Assembly: GCA_937951685.1 (NCBI GenBank)
Contig: CALFBG010000026.1
Span: 1 to 64,000, forward strand
Origin: an uncultured Saprospiraceae bacterium
Lineage (GTDB): Bacteria > Bacteroidota > Bacteroidia > Chitinophagales > Saprospiraceae
Length of the DNA: 64,000 nt
Direction of reading: 5' to 3'
In this document: positions 47,501 to 62,500 of the stretch, piece by piece
How the letters are laid out: each line of letters begins with the position of its first letter
Position numbering within the stretch: position 1 is the first letter of the stretch
Position numbers and translations under genes: made by a program
Notes under the pieces: model-generated
Database searches by the model: none
Told to the model about the DNA's origin: nothing
Seen by the model: the letters and a program-made list of their open reading frames with translations, nothing else

Positions 47501-50500
47501 GCAGCCCACTTACTTTTGCTTTGTAGATCAACTTCCAGTTAATTTAAGCGATAAAATTGACGAACGAAAATTAATTACCATTTTTAAAGCGCAGGCAGGG
47601 AAAGTACGTTCCAGTAAAAAACAAGTTGCTCCTAGCAATGCCGTAGAAAAAGGTATCGCAGAAATTTGGGAGGGACTTTTACAAGTAAGCGTGCAGAGTA
47701 TTCACGATGATTTTTTTGAATTAGGTGGTCATTCCCTTTTAGCTACTCGTGTAGTTTCTCTTTTACGCAAGCGATTCGAAATAGAACTTCCCATTAAGCA
47801 ACTCTTCGTAAACCCTACGGTTGCGAGCTTAGCTCGATATATTCATACGACGGATGCCAGTGTAAATGTTGATGTGTTAGCAGAAATTGTTCCGATGACA
47901 CGTCCTGAAAAAATTCCTTTATCATTTGCACAAGAGCGGTTGTGGTTTATTGATAAATTAGAAGGTAGCATTCATTATCATATTCCGATCGTCTTAAATT
48001 TAACGGGAACACTAGACGTTGCTGCTTTGGAATACGCTTTTCGAACGATCATCAATCGACACGAAGTATTACGTACCGTTTTTGAGGAAGATGAAAATGG
48101 TTTAGCGTATCAAAAAATATTAGCGCCCTTATCACTTGACGACGCGTCTTCCGCTTGGAAAATGAATTACCACCAAGCGATTGATTTTTCGGAAGAAAAA
48201 TTGGAAAGATATTTACAAGCTAAAATCAAGCAAGCATTTGACCTGACGCAAGATTATACCTTGAGAGTAGAATTGTTTCGTCGGTCCGAAAAGGAACATC
48301 AATTATTATTGCTCTTGCACCACATCGCTTCGGATGGTTGGTCAGAAGCGATTTTGGTAGAGGAATTGCAAATCGCTTACGCCGCCAAACTTAAAAATGA
48401 AGTTCCGGAATTAGTGCACCTCGCCGTTCAGTACGCAGACTACGCGCTCTGGCAACGCAATTATTTAGCTGGTGCCATTCTTGGCGAAAAATTAGACTAT
48501 TGGGAACAACACTTAGCAGGCGTTCAAGAATTAGATACCCCAACAGACTTTTCTCGTCCCGCCGTACAAAGCACGCGAGGAGACCGATTGCAGTATCAAT
48601 TAGATAAAGAATTATACGATCAATTGCAAGTTCTTTGTCGACAAGAACGGGTTAGTTTGTTCATGTTATTGTTGAGTATTTTCAAAATATTATTACAACG
48701 ATATTGCCAGCAAGATGATATTTGCGTCGGAACGCCCATCGCAAATCGAACCCAAACGGCAATCGAACCATTGATTGGCTTTTTCGTCAACACGTTAGCG
48801 CTACGAAGTAATTTGTCCAATGATCCTGATTTTCTGGATTTGCTGGCACAGGTTAAGACCACCACTTTATCCGCTTACGAAAACCAAGAAGTTCCTTTTG
48901 AAAAAATTGTAGATCGTTTGAACATTGCGAGAGATTTGAGCCGTACACCGATTTTTCAAATTATGTTCGCTTTGCAAAATAATCCACCTGCACCAAACTT
49001 ATCACTGGGCGCAGTAGACCTGACGATTCAGTCGACGGATCAATTGAGTGCTAAATTTGACTTAGATTTCGACGTTGTTGAAACGGAAAATGGGCTAGAT
49101 TTAACGGTAGAATATTGTACTGACTTATTTCGAAAAACGACCATTGAACGCTTAGTTTTGCATTTTGAAACACTTCTGCGTGCCGTGGTTGCTAATCCAT
49201 ACCAAAAAATTAACAGCCTTAATATGCTTCCCGCTACCGAAAAGGCAAGTCTGTTAGGATTAGCGGCGTATAAAAATGAAGTATGGTTTAACCGAGGTTT
49301 ACAAGATTTATCTAATGATTTACCGATTAATGTACGCTTTGAAAATATCGCCGCGGCACATCCTGAAAGCATTGCGGTCATTCACGGTACAAGAACGTGG
49401 TCTTACGAACTTGTAAATGAAAAAGCAAATCAAATTGGGCATAGTTTACAGCAACTCGGAATTGAAAAAGGAGATTTCGTTGGCGTCTACTTAGAGCGAA
49501 CCCCCGAATTCATAAGTTGTTTACTCGGGATACTCAAAGCGGGTGCCGTTTACGTGCCTTTGGATACTCAAAATCCAACGGAACGGATTGAGAAGATGAT
49601 GGAGCAGAGTGAAGTGAAAGTGCTGATCAGTAGCGCTACTTTATTAAAAAATATTGCCACCACCACACTTCAAGCGGTGCTCGTTCTAGAAGGAGATGCA
49701 CCGGCTTTAATTGCCAATTATAATAAAATGGGCTTAAACTGTTTGACTTCCGTCGAAGTTGAACAAGCCGACAATCGTAATCTTCCTAATCAAAATGAAT
49801 TAAGAAGTTTTGCGTATTTACTATTTACTTCTGGTTCTACGGGACTTCCAAAAGGAGCGATTAGTCGCCACGATGGTGCTTTAAATCACTTGCTGGCAGA
49901 ATACGAAGCCTTATCTTTATCAAATGGATTTAGATTTTTGCAGAGTGCAGGAATTGGTTCGGATATTTCGGTATGGCAAATGCTTGGTCCGTTATTGAGA
50001 GCGGGGGCACTAGTTATTATAGACAAGCTCGACTTACTCGATTACGATTGTTTATTGTCAACCATCGAAAAAACGAAAATCAACGTTGTCGAATTTGTAC
50101 CTTCTTATATTTGGGGGTTAATGGATCACATTAAAGCGCTAGAAAATAAGCCTTCTTTGGCGAGTATTGATTGGATGCTTTTAAGTGGAGAAGCTGTTTC
50201 TGTCAAGTTGGTAAATGATTGGAAAACGAATTATCCGAAGATCCGAATCTTAAATGCTTACGGACCTTGTGAAGCTTCTGACGATATTGCACAGTTTGAA
50301 GTCAAAGAAACATTAAGCGTAAACTTGCCTAGAGTACCAATTGGTCGCCCAATTCCAAACATGAATATTTTTGTTTTGGATAAACAGGATCAGTTGTCAC
50401 CAATCGGAATTGCTGGAGAATTATGCGTTTCTGGAGTTGGTGTCGGCGCTGGCTACAAAGGAATGCCCGCAAAGACAGCAGAAAGTTTCGTTGCTAATCC

Positions 50501-53500
50501 ATTTCCACATACGCTCGGTGATATCATGTATCGCACCGGAGATTTAGCACGTTGGTTGGAAGATGGTAACTTAGAATTTTTAGGGAGAAAAGACAATCAA
50601 GTAAAAATACATGGACACCGAGTAGAACTTGGTGAAATCAATAACTTACTACGACAGTCTTCAAAATTGACGGAAGTAGAAGTTTTAGCCCACAAAGATC
50701 AAAACAACAAAGAGTTTTTGATTGCTTTTGTTATTGTGGAACCGACGGTTGAACAGAAAAATATAGCAAGGTTAGAACTTGAATTACGAGAAGATTGTAA
50801 AGTGGGATTGCCCGTTTATATGCGACCTACGCATTATTGTTTCGTAGAGAAATTCCCAGTAAATCTTAGTGATAAAATTGATGCGAATGCTTTACTTAAA
50901 AAGTTCTTTGCGGAAGGACATGATAAAAATGCCATCTCATCAACAACGGACTATCTCGCACCGCGGACGGAAATAGAAGAAAAATTAGCAATCATTTGGC
51001 AGCAGCTTTTGGGGAAGGATCGAATTAGCGTAGAAGAAAATTTCTTTGAGTTGGGGGGCGATTCAATTATTACTATTCAAGTAGTTAGTCGAGCCAGACA
51101 AGTCGGTTTGCAAATCCAACCGCGCGATATCTTTCAATACCAATCTATTGCGGCCTTAGCTAAAGTAGTTAAGGCACAGGCACAGCCAATTATTGGAGAG
51201 CAAGGCGTACTCACGGGAACTTCACCGCTGTTACCCATTCAAAGTTTGTATTTTGAAAAAGAGTACGTAAAGGAGGCACCTTACAATCAAGCCGTTTTAT
51301 TGCAAATTGATAAAAATGTTTCCGCGCGGCAACTTGAGGAAAGTATGACTGCTTTAGTCGCACAGCACGATGCTTTGCGGTTTGCTTACACCACAAAAAA
51401 TGGTGCTTGGGAACAAGCGTATACCGATAGTACTGCAACTGTAGAACAGTTAGATTTAACAGCATTGACCGGAAAGGCCTTTATCACCACACTTACCGAG
51501 AACTGCGCTGCTTTCCAAACGCAACCAAAAATTGCTACTGGAGAATTATTAAAAGTACTATGGATAAAAACACCGAGCACAGAAACTGCTGATCGCTTAT
51601 TGATGGTCATTCATCATCTCGCGGTCGATGGTGTTTCTTGGCGAATTTTATTGCAAGATTTGAATACCGCATTATCGGCTAGTTTTACGGGAACAACCAT
51701 CAACTTAGGAACCAAAACGAGCTCTTACCGTGAATGGGCTAATTTCTTGGCAAACTACGCAACGACAAAACCCATTTTATCCCAAACGCAGCATTGGCAA
51801 AATGTTGCACGGGCCTACGAACCATTGCCCATAGATAAAAAACTAAAAAAGCTTGCAAAAGTCAAAGACCTCGCAGCATTTTCTTTGACGCTTGATGCTA
51901 CGACGACTAAAAATTTATTAGAAAAAACAAATACGGCATATCGTACCGATATTAACGATCTACTCTTGGCGGCTTTAGCCCAAACCTTGAACACTTGGTC
52001 CGGGCAAGAAAAAATTGTGATTGGTTTAGAAGGACATGGAAGAGAAGACTTGACGCAGCAATTAGATATTAGTAATACCGTAGGTTGGTTTACCAATATT
52101 TATCCAGTTGTTCTAACGACTAAGCATGCGGCTCCTGCTGCGGATCTAATTAAATCAGTGAAAGAGCAATTGCGGAGTATTCCCACTCGAGGAATGGGCT
52201 ACGGGTTATTGCGCACTTGGCATCCCGACGAAACCGTACGCACCGCATTAGCAGCCGCCAATTGGGATGTTGTTTTCAATTACTTGGGACAATTAGATAA
52301 TGTACTTACCGCAACGGATTGGTTTAAAGAAGCCAAAGAAGGGATTGGAAAAAGTGAAGGTGCTCAAAATCGCCTGAGTTCCGCTTTGGAACTAAATGCC
52401 TTCGTTTTAAATGGTTGCTTGAAATTAACTTGGAGTTTTTCCAAGTTGCATTTTTATAAAAAAACAATTGAGCAATTAGCGAAGGATTACTTTAAAAACT
52501 TAGAAAAATTAATTACCCATTGCCAAACCCAAACGAGCCCAACTTGGACTCCCAATGATTTAGGGTTATCTTCCGAAGTCAGCTACCAAGCCTTAGATGA
52601 ATTTCTGGCTTTACCCGCGACGGCGCTTGGGGCAGCAGAGGGAGCAAGTATCAAGGAAGAAATTACGAGTTTATATCCCTTGAGTCCCATTCAAGCAGGA
52701 ATGCTTTTTCACAGCTTGTACGACGAAACTTCTGCCCACGTTTACATCGAACAATACAGCTTTGACCTCGGGGAAGGTTTAAAAATAGATTGTTTGCAAG
52801 CAGCTTGGGATTACGTTTTGGCGCAGCATAGTATTTTAAGAAGTGCTTTCTTTTACGACGAATTAGCGATGAGCGTACAAGGCGTTTATCGATCGGTAAA
52901 AATGCCTATTTCCGTCATCGATTTTACGAAGGAAGCTAATGAACAGGCAGCTGTTTTGGATTTCTTAGCAAGGGATCATCAACAAACTTTTGATTTTAGT
53001 CAGGCACCATTAATGCGCTTGAATTTGTTGCATTTGCCTTCTGGTAAATATAAAATGGTTTGGACTTGTCACCATATTTTACTAGATGGTTGGTCGATGC
53101 CCATTATCATGGAAGAACTTTTAAGCGCTTATGATCACTATTTAACCCAAGGCGAAACGCTAAGCTTACCAATTCGCAAGGAGGATAATTTTGAAGATTA
53201 TATTCGTTACTTACAAGCTAGAGATAAATTTGAAGAAGAAGCATTTTGGACAGACTATTTAGACGGATTTCAGCAACCCGTTTTATTGCCCTTTGCGGGA
53301 AATACCGTTCATCGAAACAAAGGTGGGAATAGTATCGGTCATGTTAGTTTGGATTTCAATGCTTCCATGACACAACAGTTCAAAAAATTCGCGCAAGCAA
53401 AACACTTAACCATTAATACCTTAGTACAAGGTGTATGGGCAATGCTACTCGCAAAATATACGGCAAGTGAAGATGTAATGTTCGGTGTAACGGTCTCTGG

Positions 53501-56500
53501 ACGACCAAGTGATTTAAACAAGGCAGAGGAACGAGTTGGTCTTTATATCAATACCTTACCCTTACGGGCAAAAGTAACGCCGGGCGCCCAGTTGTTTCCT
53601 TGGTTGACCAACTTGCAAAATGAGCAATTACTCACGCGGAGTTATCAATACAACGCATTAGGAGAAATTCAACAATGGATCGGTTTGCGGGGAGATTTGT
53701 TTGATAGCATTTTGGTGTTTGAAAATTACCCTATGGGCGAGGTGCTTTCACAGAATTGGAGCTTGAAAATAGAAGACGTTGCCGTCAAAGAACAAACCAA
53801 TTATCTGTTAACCATTGCCGTAAACCTAACGGACACACTCCATTTTACCTTTTATTACAATGAAGACTTGTTAGGAGCGAGCTACGTAGAAATGATTAAA
53901 AATCATTTTGGACAAGCCTTAAAACAATTTTTGATTCCAAAGGTAAAAACCATTGCTGCGGTTGAATTAGCCAATTCCTTAGAGCAGAAAAATTTACAAA
54001 AGAATTTCCAAGCACCAAGTCAAGCGTATCCCAAAACGAAAAGTTTGGTAGCTTGCTTCGAAACACAAGCTAGTCAAAGTGCCGATCGTATCGCTTTAGT
54101 TTTTGAAAATGAGGTTTACCGTTACGCAGAACTCAATCAGTTGAGTAACCAATTTGCACAGTTTTTAACACAAGAATTTGCGCTGCAAAAAGAAGATTTC
54201 GTAGCGTTACAAGTGGAGCGTTCAGAATGGATGATCATTGCATTACTAGGGATTTTGAAAACGGGGGCTGCGTATGTGCCTATTAATATCGAAAACCCAA
54301 AAGCACGGATAGATTATATTATAAAAGATAGCAATTGCAAACTGGTCGTCAACGAAAACATAATCGCTCAGTTTAAAGCAAAACAAACGAGCTATGATAC
54401 TGCAAATCTTGACAATGGAATTGCTGCGGATAACTTAGCTTATCTAATTTATACTTCGGGAAGTACGGGCTTGCCCAAAGGCTGTTTGGTCGAACATGGC
54501 GGCGTGGTCAATCTAATCTATGCACAACAGCAAAACTTTTCCATTACGGCAAACGAACGCATTTTACAATTGTCTAATATTGCCTTTGATGCTTCTGTAG
54601 AACAAATTTTCTTAGCCTTATTAAGTGGGGCGGCTTTACACCTTGTCGCACGAACGGTACTCTTAGACGCAGAAGCATTATCCAACTATATTCAAACACA
54701 CAAAATTACGCATTTACACACCGTACCGAGTTTGTTGCGTACCATTCCTGTCAAAAAATATGCGGCTTTACAGCGTGTCATTGCGGGGGGAGATAAATGT
54801 AGTATTGACTTGGCTAACGAATGGGCATACTATCACGATTTTTACAACGAGTACGGTCCAACCGAAACCAGTATTACGGCGATACAATTTAAAGTACCCG
54901 CCCAAACTGTTTTCCAAGGGACAACTTTACCCATCGGTAAACCAATCGCAAATACAAAAGTATACGTTTTAGATGAGCAGCGAAATAATTTACCAATTGG
55001 TGCAGTAGGGGAACTTTACCTCGGCGGTGCTGGCGTGACGAGAGGATACTTCAACCGGGCAGAATTGACGGCAGAACGCTTCGTCAAGCTTCGTCAAGCC
55101 AAAGGGAATCGCGTTTATCGAACAGGAGATTTAGTCCGTTGGTTACCCGATGGAAATATCGAATTTGTAGGTCGAGTAGACGAGCAAGTAAAAGTAAACG
55201 GATACCGAATTGAATTAGGCGAAATTGAAGCTGCCATTCAAAAGGAACCTTCGGTGACTAGCTGTGCCGTATTGTATCAAGAAAATGGCCAAGGAAGACC
55301 ACAGTTAGTAGCGTACGTCGTAGCAAAAGAAAATCATACAACGGAACATTTAGTAGCTACGTTACAAACGAAGCTACCTGCATACATGATTCCAACGGCT
55401 ATCTTTCCACTTGCAGCCTTACCCTTGAACGCCAACGGTAAAATAGATAAAAAGGCATTGGTGAACTTGGAACCAACAGTTTCCTCCACTACAGATTTTG
55501 TGGAAGCAAAAAATGAACTTGAAGCCAGTTTAATTAGCATTTGGGAGCAACTCTTAAAGCGTAATCCGATCGGTATTCACGACAACTTCTTTGAACTTGG
55601 TGGAGATTCTATTGTCACGATTCAGTTGGTAAGTCGAATCAAAAAAGCAGGTTACCATTTATTACCCAAAGATGTTTTTGAACATCAAACGATCCACGAA
55701 TTAGCTCAAGCGATTCAGCAATCTAAACATCAAATTGTTGCGGAACAAGGTAGATTGACGGGAACGGCAGCGTTGTTACCCATTCAACGTTGGTTTTTTG
55801 ATCAAGCAACCGCAACGCCCGCACATTTCAATCAAGGAATTTTGCTGGCAACGAAGAAAAGCCTTGATGAAAACTTATTAGGACAAGCAATTAAAGCGAT
55901 CGCAGCACATCACGATGCGTTAAGCTTTAGCTATCAAAATACAGCTCAACGCTACGGAACGCCTTCTATTAATTTAGAAATTGTCAATCTGTTAGCTATC
56001 AACACAGTTGAAAACTTAGCTTCCGAAATTACCAAAGTAAGTAATCAATACCAGCAAAGTCTGAACCTAGCAGAAGGAGTCTTAATGAAAGCAGTTTTGA
56101 TTAAAACACCTGCTTTTGAGTCAGAAGATCGACTGTTGCTAATCATTCATCACTTGGTCGTTGACGGCGTTTCTTGGCGAATTTTATTAGACCATTTAGA
56201 AACGGCCTTATTTGCGTTGCACAATCATCAAAAAATTGATCTAGGAATAAAAACGAGTTCTTTCCGTCAATGGACCGCCGCCTTGCAAAATTATGCAACG
56301 AGTCCGCAAGCAATGGCACAGCTGAGTTATTGGGAAAACCTCGGTAAAATAACGGCTGAATTACCCGTTGATTTTACTAGTGAGGAAGTTAATACACAGC
56401 GCGATGTCGCTCGTTATCGTCTAAGTTTAGATGCAGATTTAACGGAAGCACTTTTGCGAGCAGCGAACCAAAGTTATCACACCGAAATTAATGATTTATT

Positions 56501-59500
56501 ATTGGCTGCTTTGGCGCAAACTATTACACGCTGGTCTGCACAAAATCAAGTGATCATTGGTTTGGAAGGACACGGCAGAGAACCACTTTTTGCAGATTTG
56601 GATACGAGTAACACCGTTGGTTGGTTTACGAATTTATACCCTGTTGCGCTTTCACTGGAAACGGAAATGAGTCCAAGTGATGTTATCAAATCTGTCAAAG
56701 CGCAGTTGAGAGCGGTTCCAGAAAAAGGTATGGCTTACGGTGCGTTACGATATTTACATCCTGATCAAAATGTTCGCAAGCAATTAGCACATCCCGCAGC
56801 AAGTATTTTGTTCAATTACATGGGACAACTGGATAACGTAGTCAGTGACAGCCCTTGGTTTGAAATGGCGGAGGAAGGTGCTGGTGCAGATACCGCTCCG
56901 GATTTTCCATTTGCGCATCAGTTTGTGATCGGTGCAGAAGTGCGTGCAGGTATGTTGCAACTTACTTGGGATTATGCAACAACACAATACAAACCGGAGA
57001 CAATTGCCGATTTAGCAAAAGCCTACCTCAATGACTTAACGAATCTAATTCAACATTGCCAAGCGAAACCCGTCGCCGAAAAAACGGTTAGCGATTATGG
57101 CCTACCGACGAGCATTGACTACCGTGCTTTAGATCAATTTTTAAACACAAGAGAGGAAAACGGCAAGCTACGAAGTACACAAATTGATGCGATTTATCCT
57201 TTGAGTCCTTTGCAAGCTGGAATGTTATTTCATGGCTTATTTGACGATACCGCGGTTGCCTACAAAGAGCAACTTAGTTTTAATTTAGCAAACCAAATTG
57301 ATATTGTTGCCTTGCAGCAGGCTTGGTCGGCGATTTTGCAGGATCATACCATTTTGCGGTCTGCATTTTTCTATCACGAATTGAGCATACCAGTACAGGT
57401 CGTTTATCAAGACGTAGATTTAGATTTTGCGGTAGTAGATTTTAGTCAATTTACGGCAACGGAACAAGCCACGCGTTTGGCGGATTACCTAGTGGAGGAT
57501 TATCATGCAGGGTTTGATTTTGACCTTGCTCCCTTAATGCGGATTCGCGTAGTAAAACTGTCCAATCAGTATAAAATGATCTGGACGTTCCACCATATTT
57601 TATTAGATGGTTGGTCTACTTCGATCTTACTCGAACGCTTACTAAATTACTATAAAGCCTTTAGTCAAGGAGTAGCCTTGCCCGCACGAGCGCCAGAAAA
57701 ATTTGAAGATTATATACAATACGTACAAGCACAGGATAAGTTTGCTGCTGCTGATTTTTGGAAAAAGTATTTAGATGGTTTTGATACCCCCAGTTTATTA
57801 CCATTTGTTGATAATAAAAAAGATAGAAATAAAGGTGGTACGAGCCTAAGCGAAATCAGTCTCACTTTTGAAGAAGCATTTACACAACAAATACAACGCT
57901 TTGCGCAAGAAAATCACTTGACGGTGAATACTTTGGTGCAAGGGGTTTGGGCTATTCTGTTAGCCAACTATACGGCGAATCAGGATGTCGTCTTTGGCGT
58001 TACAGTATCGGGAAGACCAGCCGATTTGGCGGAAGCAGAAGCGCGCATTGGGCTATATATTAATACCTTAGCTTTACGTGTTAATTTAGCTGATTTTGAT
58101 TCTGTTCAAGCGTACCTTACCGATTTACAAAAAGGACATACCGCAGCCAGAGAATACCAATACGCTGCCTTGAATGAAGTCCAACAATGGTCGGGCGTAC
58201 AAGGAGACTTTTTTGATAGCTTAATGGTATACGAAAACTATCCTACGCAAGAATTAGGGGCGGAAGACTGGTTATTGGATATGGAGGAAATTGAAGTCAA
58301 AGAGCAAACGAATTACCTCTTGACTTTAATGGTTAGCTTGAAAAATCAATTAAAAATTAAATTTAGTTTCAATGATCAATTGCTAGCGTCCGATTACGTA
58401 GCAATGATGAAACAACATTTTGAACTTGTCTTACAGGAAATTATTACCAAAGGCAAAGATCAATTATCAGAATTGGAATTACTTTCTCCACCGGAGAAAG
58501 CAGAATTGTTAGTAGACTTTAACGATACCGTCGAAGATTATCCGCTTGGGCACAACTTAGTAGATTTATTCGAAGCGCAGGTGAAAGCTAATCCGCAGCA
58601 AACGGCATTGGTTTGTAGTGGGAAAAGTTTAAGCTATTGTGCCTTAGATAAGTTGGCTAACAAGTTGGCGCATTACCTGCGGAACGAAGGGGTACAAGAA
58701 GGGACTTTAGTTGGGATTTGTATTGATCGTTCGCTAGAAATGGTGATTAGTATCTTAGGGATTTTAAAAGCGGGTGGTGTCTATTTGCCAATTGCTTCGG
58801 ATTATCCCCAGGAACGCATTAACTATATGATCGATAATGCACAAGCTAAGTTCATAATTTGTAATAAGGTTTATACCGAAATTTTTAAGGATAAAGAAAA
58901 CCTTTCTATCATTCAGGTTGAATATGATTGGTTGAAAATCAACGAAGCTTCCAAACAAAAACTTCCTTTATCTTTAAATGCGAAGAGCAAGCTTTACGTC
59001 ATGTATACTTCGGGTTCCACTGGCAATCCCAAAGGTGTGCTAATTAAACACCAATCTGTGGTACGCTTGATCTTTAACCGCAGTCTCAATTTCTTAAACG
59101 AAGAAACGGTCTTGTATCAATACGCGCCAATTTCTTTTGATGCTTCTACTTTTGAAATCTGGGGCGCTTTATTAAAAGGCGGTACCTTAGTTATTGCTAG
59201 TCCTGAATTAAAATCTTTAGAAGGAATTTCGGAAGAGTTAAAAAGTGCAGGGGTAAATACCTTATGGTTGACGGCAGGTCTATTTCATTTAGCCGTTGAA
59301 AATTATTTACCTTTCTTCAAAGGCTTAAAATATCTGCTCTCAGGAGGAGATAGTATCAATGCGACGCGCGTACAACAATTACTGACGACGCACCAAGAAT
59401 TAGTTTTTATTAATGGATACGGCCCAACGGAATCTACCACGTTTGCAACTACACATCGGATTGATAATTTGGATCAGCTTTCGTTGAAGCATAATAGTAT

Positions 59501-62500
59501 TGGTAAACCGATTGGTAATACTAAAACCTATATTTTACATCCTAATCGTACGAGCTTAGCACCTTTGGCTTGCTACGGCGAATTATGCTTAGCGGGACCG
59601 GGCTTGTCTTTGGGCTACATTGGAGACGAAGCCTTAACAGCCCAAAAATTTATTGATAATCCGTATGGAAAAGGAGATTATGGTAAATTGTATCGGACGG
59701 GGGACCTTGCGCGTTGGTTGCCGAATGGCGAAATTGAATACTTAGGCAGAATTGATGATCAAATCAAACTTCGAGGGTATAGAATCGAATTAGGCGAAAT
59801 CGAAGCCGTACTCCAGCAATCAAAATTAGTGGCGCAATGTGTCGTCATTGCGAATACGGATAGCACGGGTAACAAACAACTAGTGGCTTACGTACGACCC
59901 GAGCAATCCTTCGATGAGAAAGCCTTGAAGCGATACTTGAAAAGCAAATTACCCGCCTATATGGTTCCTGCCATGATTATCGAGGTTCCTGCATTTTCGC
60001 TTAGCGCTAATGGTAAAATTGATCGAAAAAAGTTACCAACGCCAGATGCTAGTTCATTAGTTGCTCAGCACTATTTGGCACCGAGAAACGCGATGGAAAA
60101 TCGTTTAGTAGACATTTGGAAAAATTTATTGCAGGTAGCGCAAATCGGAATTCGGGATAACTTCTTTGACTTGGGAGGACATTCTTTATTAGTAATGCGT
60201 CTAGTCGCGGCGATTCGCTCAGAATTTGACGTAGCACTTTCGATTCGTGATATTTTTGTTTATAATAAAATTGAAGATTTAGCACAGCAGATTAGTCAAC
60301 AAAAAGTACATGCTCAAATTCCTAAAATTTCAAATCAAAAACGACCAGCAACTATTCCTTTGTCATTCGCACAAGAACGATTATGGTTTATTGATCAATT
60401 AGCAGGAAGTCTACACTATCATATTCCTGCCTTGTTTAAGTTAGCAGGAAGTTTGGACGTGCAGGCGCTGGAAGAAGCTTTTCAAGCGATTATTGAGCGA
60501 CACGAAATTTTGAGAACGGTTTATGATGAAAATGAAGCGGGGGTACTTAGCCAATGGGTAATGGCAATCGCGGATCGGAGTTGGACCATGCAACGAACAG
60601 ATTGTTCCACCACAAGCTTAGCTCAACTTTGCGAAGCCAGCATTAATCGTCCTTTTGACCTTGCCAGTGATTTCATGATACGAGCGGAGTTGTTTCAAGT
60701 TTCAGCTACCGAAAATTACTTGCTAATTGTGTTGCACCACATTGCTGCGGATGGTTGGTCGGTACCCATATTCGTCGAAGAGTTTGCTGCTTTCTACGAA
60801 GCAAGAAAAGCAAAACAAAAACTTGACTTAGCACCGTTAGCGATTCAGTATGCGGATTATGCAATCTGGCAAAAAGAGTATTTAGAAGGAAGCCTACTGG
60901 AAGAAAAATTAGGCTATTGGGAGCAACAATTACAAGGTGTTTCGCCACTCAATTTACCCACCGATTTCAAACGACCTGCCGTTCAACAGAACACTGGAAA
61001 AGTTTTACAGTTTGATTTTGATCCTAGTTTATCAACGCAACTACAAGCACTAGCACAACAAGAAGAGGTAACTTTATATATGTTATTGTTGTCCGTCTTT
61101 AAAGTTTTATTGTATAAATATAGCGGACAAGAAGATATTTGTGTGGGCAGTCCCGTGGCGAATAGAGTGCAAACGGAGATTGAACCTTTAATCGGGTTCT
61201 TTGTGAATACGCTAGCCCTCCGGAGTGATTTGAGTAACAATCCTGCTTTTAAAACTTTGTTGGCACAAGTGAAAGCAACGAGCTTAGATGCTTATAATAA
61301 TCAAGATGTACCATTCGAAAAAATTGTAGATCGCTTAGCTTACAATCGAGATCGTAGTAGAACGCCCTTATTCCAAGTTTTATTTAGTTTAGAAAATCAA
61401 ACGGAAGCATTAGACTTGGCATTGGGAGAGTTGAAAATTACGCCAGCGCCTTTCGAACAAGATACGGCGAAATTTGACTTAAGTTTCCAATTGACACAAA
61501 ACAAAAATGGAATTACAGCACTAGTTGAATACAATACAGATTTGTTTTTACCGGAGACGATCGAACGGATGCACGCACATTTCGAATTACTACTAGCCTG
61601 TGTCGTTGAGAATACTTCTGTACGGATTGATCAGCTAAAAATGTTGAGCGCCGCAGAAGAAAAGCAAATTTTGGAATCGTTTAATCCCAAGAAAATTATT
61701 TATCCTAAAACGGATACCATTGTCGATCTTTTTGAAAGACAAGTAAGATTTACACCAGAAAATTCGGCGGTTGATTTTGCGGGAGAGACTTTGAGTTACT
61801 TAGAATTAGATGAACGCGCCAATCAATTAGCTAATTACCTGAGAGGTAAAGGTGTTAAAGAAGATACACTCGTCGTTTTGTGTATTGAACCTTCTATCGA
61901 AATGATTATTTCTATTTTGGGAATTTTAAAAGCAGGCGGTGCATACGTACCCATTGATCCCACTTATCCCAAAGAAAGAATCAATTATATCCTAGATGAT
62001 AGCAATGCGCAACTGGTGATTACCAACGAAGCGCATCGAACGTTACTCACGGAACTCGTAGACGTAGAATTACTTTTTGTAACTTCCTTTTGGGAGAATT
62101 TACAAAAGGAGCCAGTGACCAAACCAATCACCAATTTAGCCGCAGCGAATTTGGCTTACATTATTTATACCTCTGGTTCAACGGGCTTACCCAAAGGCGT
62201 TTTAGTAGAACACTGTAACGTCGTAAGTTTATTCCGACACAAACCAGAAACCTATGACTTTGGCGCAGCAGATGTTTGGACAATGTTTCACTCTTTTTGC
62301 TTCGACTTTTCCGTATGGGAAATTTTTGGTGCTTTATTGCACGGAGGAAAACTAATTATCGTACCTAAAGACATTGCCAGAGATACAGCCGCTTTTGCAG
62401 ATTTATTAGTAAAAGAAAAAGTAACCGTTCTAAATCAAACGCCAGGTGCTTTTTATCTTTTACAAGAAAACTATCTAGCACAGCAAGCCACAACGAGTTT

